Assembly (NCBI RefSeq): GCF_040214835.1
Contig: NZ_CP157874.1
Span: 3,290,001 to 3,354,000, forward strand
Source: Pseudomonas asiatica
GTDB lineage: Bacteria > Pseudomonadota > Gammaproteobacteria > Pseudomonadales > Pseudomonadaceae
Reading direction: 5' to 3'
DNA length: 64,000 nucleotides
In this document: piece after piece, positions 10,150 to 19,532 of the stretch
Layout: each line of letters starts with the position of its first letter
Position numbering within the stretch: the first letter of the stretch is position 1
Notes under the pieces: generated by a model
The model's input: the letters and a program-made list of their open reading frames with translations, nothing else
Told to the model about the DNA's origin: nothing
Databases searched by the model: none
Made by a program: the position numbers and the translations under genes

Positions 10150-10165
10150 TTGACGTATACGTCAA
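10150..10165. promoter_or_regulatory. LiuR operator (perfect palindrome)
   Basis: TTGACGTATACGTCAA is a perfect 16-base palindrome, 42 bases before the liuR start. It resembles the ACGT...ACGT-centred sites known for the MerR-family regulator LiuR of branched-chain amino acid catabolism. It probably lies in the promoter of liuR-mvaB and gives autoregulation. Confidence 0.75.
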
Positions 10166-10207
10166 CCTGCCCTCAGGATACCCGCATACCCCACGCCGAG
10201 CCCCAGC

Positions 10208-10606
10208 ATGAGCACCCAGACCTACAGCATCTCCGACCTGTCCCGCGAGCTGGACATCACCACCCGCGCCATCCGTTTCTATGAGGAACAGGGCCTGCTG
10301 AGCCCCGAGCGCCGTGGCCTGGAGCGTATCTATTCGGCGCGTGACAAGGTCAGCCTGAAGCTCATCCTGCGCGGCAAGCGCATCGGCTTTTCGCTGGCCG
10401 AATGCCGCGAGCTGATCGAGCTGTACGATCCCTCCAGCGGCAACCTCAAGCAGCTCAACAGCATGCTGGCGAAAATCGCCGAGCGCCGCGCCCAGCTGGA
10501 ACAGCAGATGCTCGACATCCACCAGATGCAGCTGGAGCTGGACACCGCCCAGGAGCGCTGCGAACAAGCCCTGGCCGCCACCCTGAACAACAAAGACAAC
10601 CGCTGA
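10208..10606 (+). CDS. liuR: MerR-family regulator of leucine/isovalerate catabolism
   Basis: The 132-residue protein has an N-terminal MerR HTH (YSISDLSRELDITTRAIRFY, EEQGLLSPERRGLERIY) and a C-terminal coiled coil (about residues 80-120, LAKIAERRAQLEQQMLDIHQ) for dimerisation. It lacks the metal-binding cysteines of CueR/ZntR types. It lies 19 bases before the hydroxymethylglutaryl-CoA lyase gene, and a palindrome at 10150-10165 fits its operator. In pseudomonads LiuR represses liu genes in the absence of leucine-derived acyl-CoA intermediates. Here only mvaB follows; the other liu genes must lie elsewhere. Confidence 0.88.
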   Translation: MSTQTYSISDLSRELDITTRAIRFYEEQGLLSPERRGLERIYSARDKVSLKLILRGKRIGFSLAECRELIELYDPSSGNLKQLNSMLAKIAERRAQLEQQMLDIHQMQLELDTAQERCEQALAATLNNKDNR

Positions 10607-10625
10607 ACGCCACAGGAAACCCGCC

Positions 10626-11525
10626 ATGTCCTTGCCCAAACACGTCCGCCTGGTCGAAGTAGGCCCCCGCGACGGCCTGCAGAACGAAGCCCAGCCCATC
10701 AGCGTCGCCGACAAGGTGCGCCTGGTGGACGACCTCACCGAGGCGGGCCTGGCCTATATCGAAGTGGGCAGTTTCGTCTCGCCCAAGTGGGTACCACAGA
10801 TGGCCGGCTCCGCCGAAGTGTTCGCCGGCATCCAGCAGCGCCCGGGTGTCACCTATGCGGCGCTGGCCCCCAACCTGCGCGGTTTCGAGGACGCCCTGGC
10901 CGCCGGCGTGAAGGAAGTGGCGGTGTTCGCGGCCGCCTCCGAAGCCTTCTCGCAACGCAACATCAACTGCTCGATCAGCGACAGCCTCAAGCGCTTCGAG
11001 CCGATCATGGAAGCCGCGCGCAACCACGGTGTGCGCGTGCGCGGCTATGTGTCGTGCGTGCTCGGCTGCCCCTATGAAGGCAAGGTCAGCGCCGAGCAGG
11101 TCGCCCCGGTGGCCCGTGCCCTGCACGACATGGGCTGCTACGAGGTATCGCTGGGTGACACCATCGGCACCGGCACCGCCGGCGAAACCCGGCGCCTGTT
11201 CGAGGTGGTCGCGGCACAGGTACCGCGCGAGCAACTGGCCGGGCACTTCCACGATACCTATGGCCAGGCCCTGGCCAACGTGTATGCCAGCCTGCTCGAA
11301 GGCATCAGCGTGTTCGACAGCTCGGTGGCCGGGCTGGGCGGCTGCCCCTATGCCAAAGGCGCTACCGGCAATATCGCCAGTGAAGACGTGGTGTACCTGC
11401 TGCAGGGGCTGGGCATTGAAACCGGCATCGACCTGGACCTGCTGATCGCCGCCGGCCGCCGCATCAGCAGCGTGCTGGGCCGCGACAACGGGTCGCGGGT
11501 AGCGCGGGCGCGCAGCGCGCAATAA
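10626..11525 (+). CDS. mvaB: Hydroxymethylglutaryl-CoA lyase
   Basis: The 299-residue enzyme cleaves 3-hydroxy-3-methylglutaryl-CoA to acetyl-CoA and acetoacetate, the last step of leucine degradation. The TIM-barrel DRE-type N-terminus is clear (VEVGPRDGLQNEA), as are the HMGL signatures CVLGCPYEGKVS and GLGGCPYAKGATGN, the latter with the active-site cysteine. The length equals typical bacterial MvaB. It is second in a liuR-mvaB transcription unit. An AACAACAA sequence at the end of liuR, 33 bases before this ATG, may make it a weaker Hfq/Crc target. Confidence 0.95.
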   Translation: MSLPKHVRLVEVGPRDGLQNEAQPISVADKVRLVDDLTEAGLAYIEVGSFVSPKWVPQMAGSAEVFAGIQQRPGVTYAALAPNLRGFEDALAAGVKEVAVFAAASEAFSQRNINCSISDSLKRFEPIMEAARNHGVRVRGYVSCVLGCPYEGKVSAEQVAPVARALHDMGCYEVSLGDTIGTGTAGETRRLFEVVAAQVPREQLAGHFHDTYGQALANVYASLLEGISVFDSSVAGLGGCPYAKGATGNIASEDVVYLLQGLGIETGIDLDLLIAAGRRISSVLGRDNGSRVARARSAQ

Positions 11526-11557
11526 GTCATACGGGTGTCACATTGGTGTGGGTGAAG

Positions 11558-11598
11558 TGTTACCGCCCCCACGTTTTGCAGCAAAAAATCGGGTAACA
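11558..11598 (+). promoter_or_regulatory. Probable CbrB binding half-sites upstream of crcY
   Basis: TGTTAC (11558-11563) and GTAACA (11593-11598) form an inverted pair about 85-120 bases upstream of a sigma-54 promoter. The response regulator CbrB activates the crcZ/crcY promoters from TGTTAC/GTAACA-type sites, so the position and sequence fit an enhancer. The spacing is wider than I remember for the crcZ promoter. Confidence 0.55.
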
Positions 11599-11680
11599 GG
11601 GAAACAAATCGGCAGAATTTCAGGCCGTTCGATTTCGACTGAAATCGCCAAGTGCTTGATTTTAAAGGGTTTGCAAAAGT

Positions 11681-11696
11681 TGGCACGCACCCTGCT
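11681..11696 (+). promoter_or_regulatory. Sigma-54 promoter of crcY
   Basis: TGGCACGCACCCTGCT matches the RpoN consensus TGGCACG-N4-TTGCW, with GG at -24 (11682-11683) and GC at -12 (11694-11695). Transcription would start near 11707, just before the first CA motif. Confidence 0.85.
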
Positions 11697-11706
11697 ATAT
11701 CTCTGG

Positions 11707-12059
11707 CACAACAACAAAAAGAATGTGACACCCAATAAAAACAACAGGTAACGGCTCTGACATAACAAGAACAACACGGCAGAGGCGTAGCAAGCAGATT
11801 TTTTTGGAGTCGACACGCTTTTCAGGGGTACGCCCCGCGGTCTGGCACAGAACAATAAAACTACCTCCAGGTAGCGGCAGCCAGGTTCGGATCAGCAATG
11901 ATGAAGGCAGGTCAGCGCTCAAAAAAATACGTTTGCTCTTGACCCCGCATGGGGGTCGCCCGCAACACCAGGACAGGCTGACAAAAACAACAACAGGCCG
12001 GTCCCAATAATAAAAAAAGAGCAGGCAACAACGCTTTGAGGGGAGCTTCGGCTCCCCTC
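11707..12059 (+). ncRNA. crcY: CrcY small RNA (Hfq/Crc sponge)
   Basis: CrcY titrates the Hfq-Crc translational repressor and so relieves carbon catabolite repression; CbrAB activates it on poor carbon sources. The 530-base gap between mvaB and an mgtC-like gene has no protein-like ORF and is much lower in GC than its surroundings (line 11701-11760 has 25 G/C of 60). It has a sigma-54 promoter and six AAYAANAA motifs, at 11710, 11734, 11764, 11851, 11986 and 12006. A small hairpin (GACCCCGCATGGGGGTC, 11941-11957) and a 3' terminator-like hairpin (12038-12059) follow. In KT2440 crcY lies, as I recall, between the same two neighbours. The exact 5' and 3' ends are estimated. Confidence 0.9.
12038..12059. 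terminator. Terminator hairpin of crcY (shared with convergent mgtC)
   Basis: A perfect inverted repeat with 9-base arms (GAGGGGAGC / GCTCCCCTC) and a TTCG tetraloop lies at the end of crcY and overlaps the last two bases of the convergent mgtC stop codon. It lacks a good T-tract on the plus strand, so it may act mainly as an RNA 3' end or a processed end. Confidence 0.75.
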
Positions 12060-12576
12060 AGTGCTTCCTGCCCTCTTCCTCCTCCTGCTTTCCCTCATCC
12101 TGCCCTTCGAGCTTGTCCACCAGCAACGGCATCGTGCCCAGCACCAGCAGGGCCAGTATCGTGCTGATCAACGCCGTGGCTTCACGGCCCATGCCGGCTG
12201 CCGTACCGATGGCGGCGGTCATCCACAACCCGGCGGCAGTGGTCAGGCCCTTCACATGGCTGGCGTCCTGGCCGTTACCCTTGAGAATGGTGCCCGCACC
12301 CAGAAAACCGATACCGGCGACAATGCCCTGGATCACCCGGCTCAGCGCCTGCTCATCGGCCCCGGCCATGCTCGGTGCCAGCACGAACAGCGCGGCGCCA
12401 AGCGAAACCAGCATATGCGTGCGCACCCCGGCGGCCTTGCCCTTGTGCTCGCGCTCGAAGCCCAGCACGGCGCCGAGCAGGGCTGCCATCAGCAGGCGTA
12501 CGAGGATTTGCGTGACCTCGCGCTCGTCGGTGATATCGGCGAATTCGGCCTGGATTGCTTGCCAGATGAGGTCCAT
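12058..12576 (-). CDS. MgtC/SapB-family inner-membrane protein
   Basis: The 172-residue protein has the MgtC/SapB membrane domain. Hydrophobic segments cover roughly residues 25-40, 55-72, 80-105 and 110-150, with the family block LLGAVLGFEREHKGKAAGVRT and GIGFLGAGTILK. The C-terminal tail is short and highly charged (a run of glutamates before GRKH), so this is the short form without the ACT-like domain of Salmonella MgtC. Relatives act in magnesium limitation and survival under stress; the function here is not known. It is convergent with crcY. Confidence 0.85.
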   Translation of the reverse strand: MDLIWQAIQAEFADITDEREVTQILVRLLMAALLGAVLGFEREHKGKAAGVRTHMLVSLGAALFVLAPSMAGADEQALSRVIQGIVAGIGFLGAGTILKGNGQDASHVKGLTTAAGLWMTAAIGTAAGMGREATALISTILALLVLGTMPLLVDKLEGQDEGKQEEEEGRKH

Positions 12577-12608
12577 TGCTTTTCCCCTGCCTGAGTATTG
12601 CATTGCCA

Positions 12609-12712
12609 GGCCCGGCCTCTTCGCGGGTAAACCCGCTCCCACAGGTACTGCATTGCATTGAAACCTGTGCAAACCCTGTGGGAGCGGGTTTACCCGCGAA
12701 GAGGCCAGGCCT
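12609..12712. repeat. REP inverted pair, CTTCGCGGGT type
   Basis: Inverted copies CTTCGCGGGTAAACCCGCTC (about 12619) and GAGCGGGTTTACCCGCGAAG (about 12682) lie between the mgtC start and the next gene. The intervening link is about 42 bases. Confidence 0.85.
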
Positions 12713-12827
12713 GCCATCTGCAAGGGTTGACCCCCGAACAAATGACAAAGTGCCGTTCAGCCTGCTGATGCAGCAACCTTCCCCTCAGCACGGTCCACCC
12801 TGTAACCACCCCCAGGAGGACCACTCC

Positions 12828-13067
12828 ATGCCCATTGAAATCGACGAAACCACCCGCCGCTGCACCCTGATCGCCGAAGACCTGCGCCTCGAGGGTGATG
12901 GCCCGTCCATCGAAATCGTCACCGACGAACAGCTGCGAATGTCCGTGGCCCTGCTCGCCGGCCAGCGTGTGCCCATCACCGAAGCCGAGGCCGATGCACT
13001 GACCGTGGCGGGTGCGGTGGATAGCCGCAGGCATCTGAAGGCAAGCACGCCAGGCTCGGTAATCTGA
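12828..13067 (+). CDS. Small Pseudomonas protein (probably DUF3203 family)
   Basis: The 79-residue acidic soluble protein starts MPIEIDETTRRCTLIAEDLR and has a good Shine-Dalgarno sequence (AGGAGG, 12813-12818), which supports it as a real gene. Composition and codon use fit its neighbours. The sequence recalls the DUF3203 family of short pseudomonad proteins; no function is known. No membrane segment or signal peptide is seen. Confidence 0.65.
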   Translation: MPIEIDETTRRCTLIAEDLRLEGDGPSIEIVTDEQLRMSVALLAGQRVPITEAEADALTVAGAVDSRRHLKASTPGSVI

Positions 13068-13188
13068 GGCCTGGCGGGGCTTGCCCGTAAATCTGATACG
13101 GTTTTTATCGCAAAATCTGAGCCTGTGCTGATAACAGCCTCAGGGCCATAGTGCTCATGCCTGATCGAGGCCTGATGAGCACCGAGCC

Positions 13189-14592
13189 ATGAACGATAGA
13201 ATCCCTTTCGCAGAGATCGCCACCGCCCCAGCCAGCCCCCAGCCGCGCCGCGCCGACAATGGCATCCATACCCGCAGCTTCACCGGGCTGTACCGCAACC
13301 TGCGCATCGGCTTCGCCGGCGCCCTGTTCGTGCTGTTCTTCGGCACCGCCTGGCTGAACTGGAATGGCCGCCAGGCCGTGCTGTGGGACCTGGGCAACAG
13401 CAAATTCCACATCTTCGGCGCCACCTTCTGGCCGCAGGACTTCATCCTGCTGTCGGCGCTGCTGATCATCTGCGCCTTCGGCCTGTTCGCCATCACCGTG
13501 TATGCCGGCCGCGTATGGTGCGGCTACAGCTGCCCGCAAAGCACCTGGACCTGGCTGTTCATGTGGTGCGAAAAGGTCACCGAGGGCGACCGCAACCAGC
13601 GCATCAAGCTGGCTTCCGCGCCCTGGAGCCTGAACAAACTGGCCCGGCGCACGCTGAAGCACAGCCTGTGGCTGGCCATTGGTGTGCTCACCGGGCTGAC
13701 CTTCGTCGGCTACTTCACCCCGATCCGCCCACTGGCCGCGGAGCTGTTCACCTTGCAACTGGGCGGCGTGGCGCTGTTCTGGGTGCTGTTCTTCACCGCC
13801 GCCACCTACATCAATGCCGGCCTGCTGCGCGAAGCGGTGTGCCTGCACATGTGCCCCTATGCACGCTTCCAGAGCGTGATGTTCGACAAGGACACCCTGG
13901 CGGTCGCCTATGACCCGTGGCGCGGCGAAGCCCGTGGCCCGCGCAAGAAAGGCAGCGACCTCCGCGCCCAGGGCCTGGGCGACTGCATCGACTGCACCTT
14001 GTGCGTACAGGTGTGCCCCACCGGCATCGATATCCGCGATGGCCTGCAAATGGCGTGCATCGGCTGCGCGGCGTGCATCGATGCCTGTGACGGGGTAATG
14101 GACAAGATGGGCTATGCACGTGGCCTGATCGGCTACAAGTCCGAACGCAGCCTGCAAGGTGGCACCACCCATTGGCTGCGCCCGCGCCTGCTGGGCTACG
14201 CCGCCGCGCTGGGGGTGATGATCGCGGCGCTGGTGGTGGCCTTGCAGCTGCGCCCGATGGTGTCGCTGGATGTGATCAAGGACCGCGGCCTGTTCCGCGA
14301 GAATGCCCAGGGCCAGATCGAGAACATCTACCTGCTCAAAGTCATCAACAAGACCGAAAGCACCCGGCACTACCAGCTGCGCCTGCTGGACGCCGACGGC
14401 TTCAGCCTGCAGGGCAAGACCTCATTCATGATCCCGGCCGGTGAAATGAGTGAACTGCCGGTGTCGGTGGCGATGCTCGCCGAGCGCCCGGCCAGCAGCT
14501 CGCAGACACTGAGCTTCGAGATCAGCGAGCGCGACGACCCCGCCATCCGCAGCGTGGCCCACAGCCGCTTCGTCGCGCCGCTGAACCGTTGA
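13189..14592 (+). CDS. ccoG: CcoG/FixG/RdxA-type 4Fe-4S protein (cytochrome oxidase accessory)
   Basis: The 467-residue membrane protein matches CcoG, which supports copper delivery or reduction for cbb3 oxidase assembly. Segments at about residues 40-58, 85-105, 160-180, 195-215 and 340-360 are hydrophobic. Conserved cysteines occur in VWCGYSCPQSTWTWLF and CLHMCPYARFQ, and a ferredoxin-like domain (about 265-305) carries CIDCTLCVQVCPTG and CIGCAACIDACD. The last 110 residues are the Ig-like FixG C-terminal domain. No ccoNOQP or ccoHIS genes are nearby, and I find no TTGAT-N4-ATCAA Anr box upstream, so this is a stand-alone and probably second copy. Confidence 0.88.
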   Translation: MNDRIPFAEIATAPASPQPRRADNGIHTRSFTGLYRNLRIGFAGALFVLFFGTAWLNWNGRQAVLWDLGNSKFHIFGATFWPQDFILLSALLIICAFGLFAITVYAGRVWCGYSCPQSTWTWLFMWCEKVTEGDRNQRIKLASAPWSLNKLARRTLKHSLWLAIGVLTGLTFVGYFTPIRPLAAELFTLQLGGVALFWVLFFTAATYINAGLLREAVCLHMCPYARFQSVMFDKDTLAVAYDPWRGEARGPRKKGSDLRAQGLGDCIDCTLCVQVCPTGIDIRDGLQMACIGCAACIDACDGVMDKMGYARGLIGYKSERSLQGGTTHWLRPRLLGYAAALGVMIAALVVALQLRPMVSLDVIKDRGLFRENAQGQIENIYLLKVINKTESTRHYQLRLLDADGFSLQGKTSFMIPAGEMSELPVSVAMLAERPASSSQTLSFEISERDDPAIRSVAHSRFVAPLNR

Positions 14593-14642
14593 TCCCTTAC
14601 ACTGACTCCACCTTGCCTGCCAGGCTTCGACAGAAGGCCAGA

Positions 14643-16052
14643 ATGAAACGCTACGAACGCTTTGCCGACGACATCGCCGAACTGATCCGCTCCGGGGTGC
14701 TGGGCCCCGGCCAGCGCGTGCCCTCGGTGCGCTATGCCAGCCAGACCCACGGGGTCAGCCCGTCCACCGTGTTCCAGGCCTACTACCTGCTGGAGCGGCG
14801 CGGGCTGATCCGCGCCCGGCCGCGCTCGGGCTACTTCGTCAACGCTCACGCCCCGCGCCAGTTCAGCGAGCCGCAGGCATTGCAGCCGGTCAGCGAGTCC
14901 ACCGACGTCGACGTCAGCGCGCTGGTGTTCTCGATCCTCGACTCGATCAAGGACCCCAACACCGTGCCGTTCGGCTCGGCCTTCCCCAGCCCCGAGCTGT
15001 TTCCGCTGCAACGCCTGTCGCGCTCGCTGGCCAGCGCCAGCCGCAGCATGGACCCGCGCATGGTGGTGACCGACCTGTCACCCGGCAACCCGCAACTGCG
15101 CCGGCAGATTGCCCTGCGCTACATGGTTGGCGGGCTGATGTTGCCGATGGAGGAGCTGCTGATCACCAACGGCGCGCTGGAAGCCCTGAACCTGTGCCTG
15201 CAGGCCGTCACCCAGCCCGGTGACCTGGTGGCCATCGAAGCGCCCGCCTTCTATGCCTGCCTGCAGGTACTGGAGCGGCTCAAGCTCAAGGCCGTGGAAA
15301 TCCCTGTGCACCCGCGCGAAGGCATGGACCTGGGCGTGCTGGCGCAAACGCTGGAGAAGCACCCGGTCAAGGCCGTGTGGTGCATGACCAACTTCCAGAA
15401 CCCGGTGGGCGCCAGCATGCCGGAGGCGAAAAAGCAGGCACTGGTGGAGCTGCTGGCGCGTCATCAGGTGCCATTGATCGAAGACGACGTGTACGCCGAA
15501 CTGTACTACTCGCAACAGGCACCCAAACCGGCCAAGGCCTTCGACACCCAGGGCCTGGTGATGCACTGCGGCTCGTTCGCCAAGAGCCTGGCACCCGGCT
15601 ACCGCATCGGCTGGGTGGCAGCCGGGCGCTTTGCGCAGAAGATCGAACGGCTCAAGCTGATGACCTCGCTGTGTGCCTCGATGCCGGCCCAGGCGGCCAT
15701 CGCCGACTACCTGCAGCACGGCGGCTACGACCGCCACCTGCGCAAACTGCGCTATGCCCTGGAAGGCCAGCAGGCCAACATGCTGGCGGCCATCGCCCGG
15801 CACTTTCCGGCGCAGACGCGGGTCAGCCAACCGTCCGGCGGCTACTTCCTGTGGCTGGAGCTGCCCGAACAGATGGACGCTCTCAAGCTGTTCCACATGG
15901 CCTTGGCCCAAGGCATCAGCATCGCCCCCGGGCCGATCTTCTCGCCCACCCGGCGCTTCGGCAACTGCATCCGCCTGAACTACGGCAGCCCCTGGCACGA
16001 GGATGCCGAACGGGCCATGGAAACCCTGGGGCGAATCATCCGCTCGTTCTGA
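14643..16052 (+). CDS. MocR-type GntR regulator with aminotransferase domain
   Basis: The 469-residue protein fuses an N-terminal GntR winged helix (about residues 1-75; IRSGVLGPGQRVPSVRYAS, GVSPSTVFQAYYLLERRGLI) to a fold-type I aminotransferase domain (about 110-465). The likely PLP lysine is in HCGSFAKSLAPGYRIGW, and LIEDDVYAELYY holds the usual cofactor aspartate. Such MocR/PdxR proteins are usually transcription factors sensing PLP or amino compounds rather than free aminotransferases. It follows ccoG by 50 bases. The target genes are unknown. Confidence 0.9.
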   Translation: MKRYERFADDIAELIRSGVLGPGQRVPSVRYASQTHGVSPSTVFQAYYLLERRGLIRARPRSGYFVNAHAPRQFSEPQALQPVSESTDVDVSALVFSILDSIKDPNTVPFGSAFPSPELFPLQRLSRSLASASRSMDPRMVVTDLSPGNPQLRRQIALRYMVGGLMLPMEELLITNGALEALNLCLQAVTQPGDLVAIEAPAFYACLQVLERLKLKAVEIPVHPREGMDLGVLAQTLEKHPVKAVWCMTNFQNPVGASMPEAKKQALVELLARHQVPLIEDDVYAELYYSQQAPKPAKAFDTQGLVMHCGSFAKSLAPGYRIGWVAAGRFAQKIERLKLMTSLCASMPAQAAIADYLQHGGYDRHLRKLRYALEGQQANMLAAIARHFPAQTRVSQPSGGYFLWLELPEQMDALKLFHMALAQGISIAPGPIFSPTRRFGNCIRLNYGSPWHEDAERAMETLGRIIRSF

Positions 16053-16109
16053 TGGCTGGTGCCCCGGTGGGCGACTATAGTTGCCCGATCCGCTCACCGG
16101 GCCCTCGCC

Positions 16110-17765
16110 ATGCAAGCAGATTCGCTCCCGTCCCTGGCACAGCTGCAAGCGCGTGTCGCAGAACTGGAAGCTCGCCTGGCCGAGCGCGACGACACTGCAC
16201 AGGCCCACAACCGGCTGCTGGGCGAATTGCTCGACAACAGCCTGGCCAACGTGTTTGCTGCCGACCGCAGCATGCGCCTGATAGCGATCAACCGCATGGC
16301 CCGGGAAACCTTCGCGCATTACCGTGGCTTCGTGCCGCAGATCGGCGATTACGTGCCGCAGTTCCTGCTCAACCAGCCTGACATCATGGGCCGCCTGGCA
16401 CCGGTGTGGCCACGCGTGCTGGCCGGCGAAGCCTTCATCGACACCATCACTCTCGGCCCGCCTGACGCCCCGCGCCATTACGAGATTCGCTACCACCCGT
16501 TGCACGATGCGCAGCAGCAAGTCCAGGGCGGGTACCTGTTCGCCTATGACATCACCGAGCGCGTGGCCGAGCAGGAACGCCTGCGCCAGGCCGAAGAAGC
16601 CCTGCGCCAGTCGCAGAAAATGGAGGCGGTCGGCCAGTTGACCGGTGGCATCGCCCACGACTTCAACAACTTGCTGGGCAGCCTGCTTGGCGCACTGGAG
16701 CTGGCAGAGCAACGCCTGGGCCAGCAACGCTTTGCCGACACGGCCCGCATGCTCGAGCTCGGCCGTAGCAACGCACTGCGCGCCTCAGCCCTGGTGCAGC
16801 GGTTGCTGGCCTTTTCGCGCCAGCAGACGCTGCTGCCACAAGCGGTGGATGTGCAGCGCCTGGTCGCCGACATGCATGACCTGATCCGCAGCTCGACCGG
16901 CCCGCACATCGACTTCCAAGACCGCACACTGACTGCGCAATGGTCGATCCGCATCGACCCGCAACAGTTGGAGAACGCCCTGCTCAACCTGTGTATCAAC
17001 GCCCGTGACGCCATGCCGCTGGGCGGCACCTTGCGCATCGGTTGCGAGAACGCCGATCTCGCAGCGGCCGAGGCCGAGCGCCTGGACCTGCCGACGGGCC
17101 ACTACCTGCACATTCGAGTCGAGGACACCGGCGTGGGCATGTCCGGTGAGGTGCTGCAACGCGCCCTCGAACCCTTCTTCACCACCAAGCCACTGGGCCA
17201 GGGCACCGGCCTGGGATTGTCCATGGTCTATGGCTTTGTTCGCCAGTCCGGGGGGCAGTTGCTGATCGACAGCGTCGCCGGGCAAGGCACTTGCGTTCAC
17301 CTGTACCTGCCCCGAGACCGGAGCGCTCCCGCAACCTGCAACGACGAGCCAGCCACATCCGCCACCGCGCCCCTGCAGGCGCGCGGGTGCCGGATCATGC
17401 TGGTGGAGGACCAACCGGCCTTGCGCCTGGTGCTGGTCGAAGTGCTGACGGAGCTGGGCTACCAGGTGCAAGCTTTCGAGGGCGGCCACCCGGCGCTTGA
17501 ATCGTTGCAGGAAGGGCCACCACCGGACTTGCTGATCACCGATGTCGGTCTGCCTGGGCGGGTTGATGGTTACCAGCTTGCAGAGGCCTACCAAAACCTG
17601 GTGGAGCATGCCCCGGTATTGCTGATTACCGGCTACGACGCTGCCGATACGGTGCACTTTGCCCGGCCCGACAGGCGCACCGAACTGCTGCACAAACCCT
17701 TCGACCTGAGCACCCTTGGCGAACGGATCGAGCGGCTGCTGGCCATTGCGCCACACCCGCGTTGA
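16110..17765 (+). CDS. Hybrid sensor histidine kinase (PAS-HisKA-HATPase-REC), copy 1
   Basis: The 551-residue cytoplasmic protein starts with a short coiled coil, then a PAS domain (about residues 35-155), HisKA with the phospho-acceptor in [11 protein letters not shown] (near 190), an HATPase_c domain (NARDAMPLGG, DTGVGMSGEV, GTGLGLSMVYGF), and a C-terminal receiver domain (about 430-545) with RIMLVEDQPALR and phospho-acceptor Asp in LLITDVGLPG. There is no membrane segment. It is followed by a paralogue of the same design 63 bases downstream. With no output domain, phosphate must pass to a separate regulator. Confidence 0.9.
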   Translation: MQADSLPSLAQLQARVAELEARLAERDDTAQAHNRLLGELLDNSLANVFAADRSMRLIAINRMARETFAHYRGFVPQIGDYVPQFLLNQPDIMGRLAPVWPRVLAGEAFIDTITLGPPDAPRHYEIRYHPLHDAQQQVQGGYLFAYDITERVAEQERLRQAEEALRQSQKMEAVGQLTGGIAHDFNNLLGSLLGALELAEQRLGQQRFADTARMLELGRSNALRASALVQRLLAFSRQQTLLPQAVDVQRLVADMHDLIRSSTGPHIDFQDRTLTAQWSIRIDPQQLENALLNLCINARDAMPLGGTLRIGCENADLAAAEAERLDLPTGHYLHIRVEDTGVGMSGEVLQRALEPFFTTKPLGQGTGLGLSMVYGFVRQSGGQLLIDSVAGQGTCVHLYLPRDRSAPATCNDEPATSATAPLQARGCRIMLVEDQPALRLVLVEVLTELGYQVQAFEGGHPALESLQEGPPPDLLITDVGLPGRVDGYQLAEAYQNLVEHAPVLLITGYDAADTVHFARPDRRTELLHKPFDLSTLGERIERLLAIAPHPR

Positions 17766-17828
17766 CTGGCTATTCGCCTGTTGCCGAACACGCTAAAGTC
17801 TGGGCTTCATCCACTGTCGGACGTCGGC

Positions 17829-19523
<1,695 letters not shown>

Positions 19524-19532
19524 ACGGCGCGC

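Noticed and set aside
11548..11751. Short open frames in the mvaB-mgtC gap
   Set aside because: They overlap the crcY promoter and RNA, have no Shine-Dalgarno sequence and unusual composition. The region is better explained as a regulatory RNA.
13068..13188. Anr/FNR box expected before a cytochrome-oxidase accessory gene
   Set aside because: No TTGAT-N4-ATCAA sequence is present in the gap before ccoG.
13105..14370. 421-codon minus-strand frame over ccoG
   Set aside because: Shadow of the ccoG coding sequence with no protein-family features.
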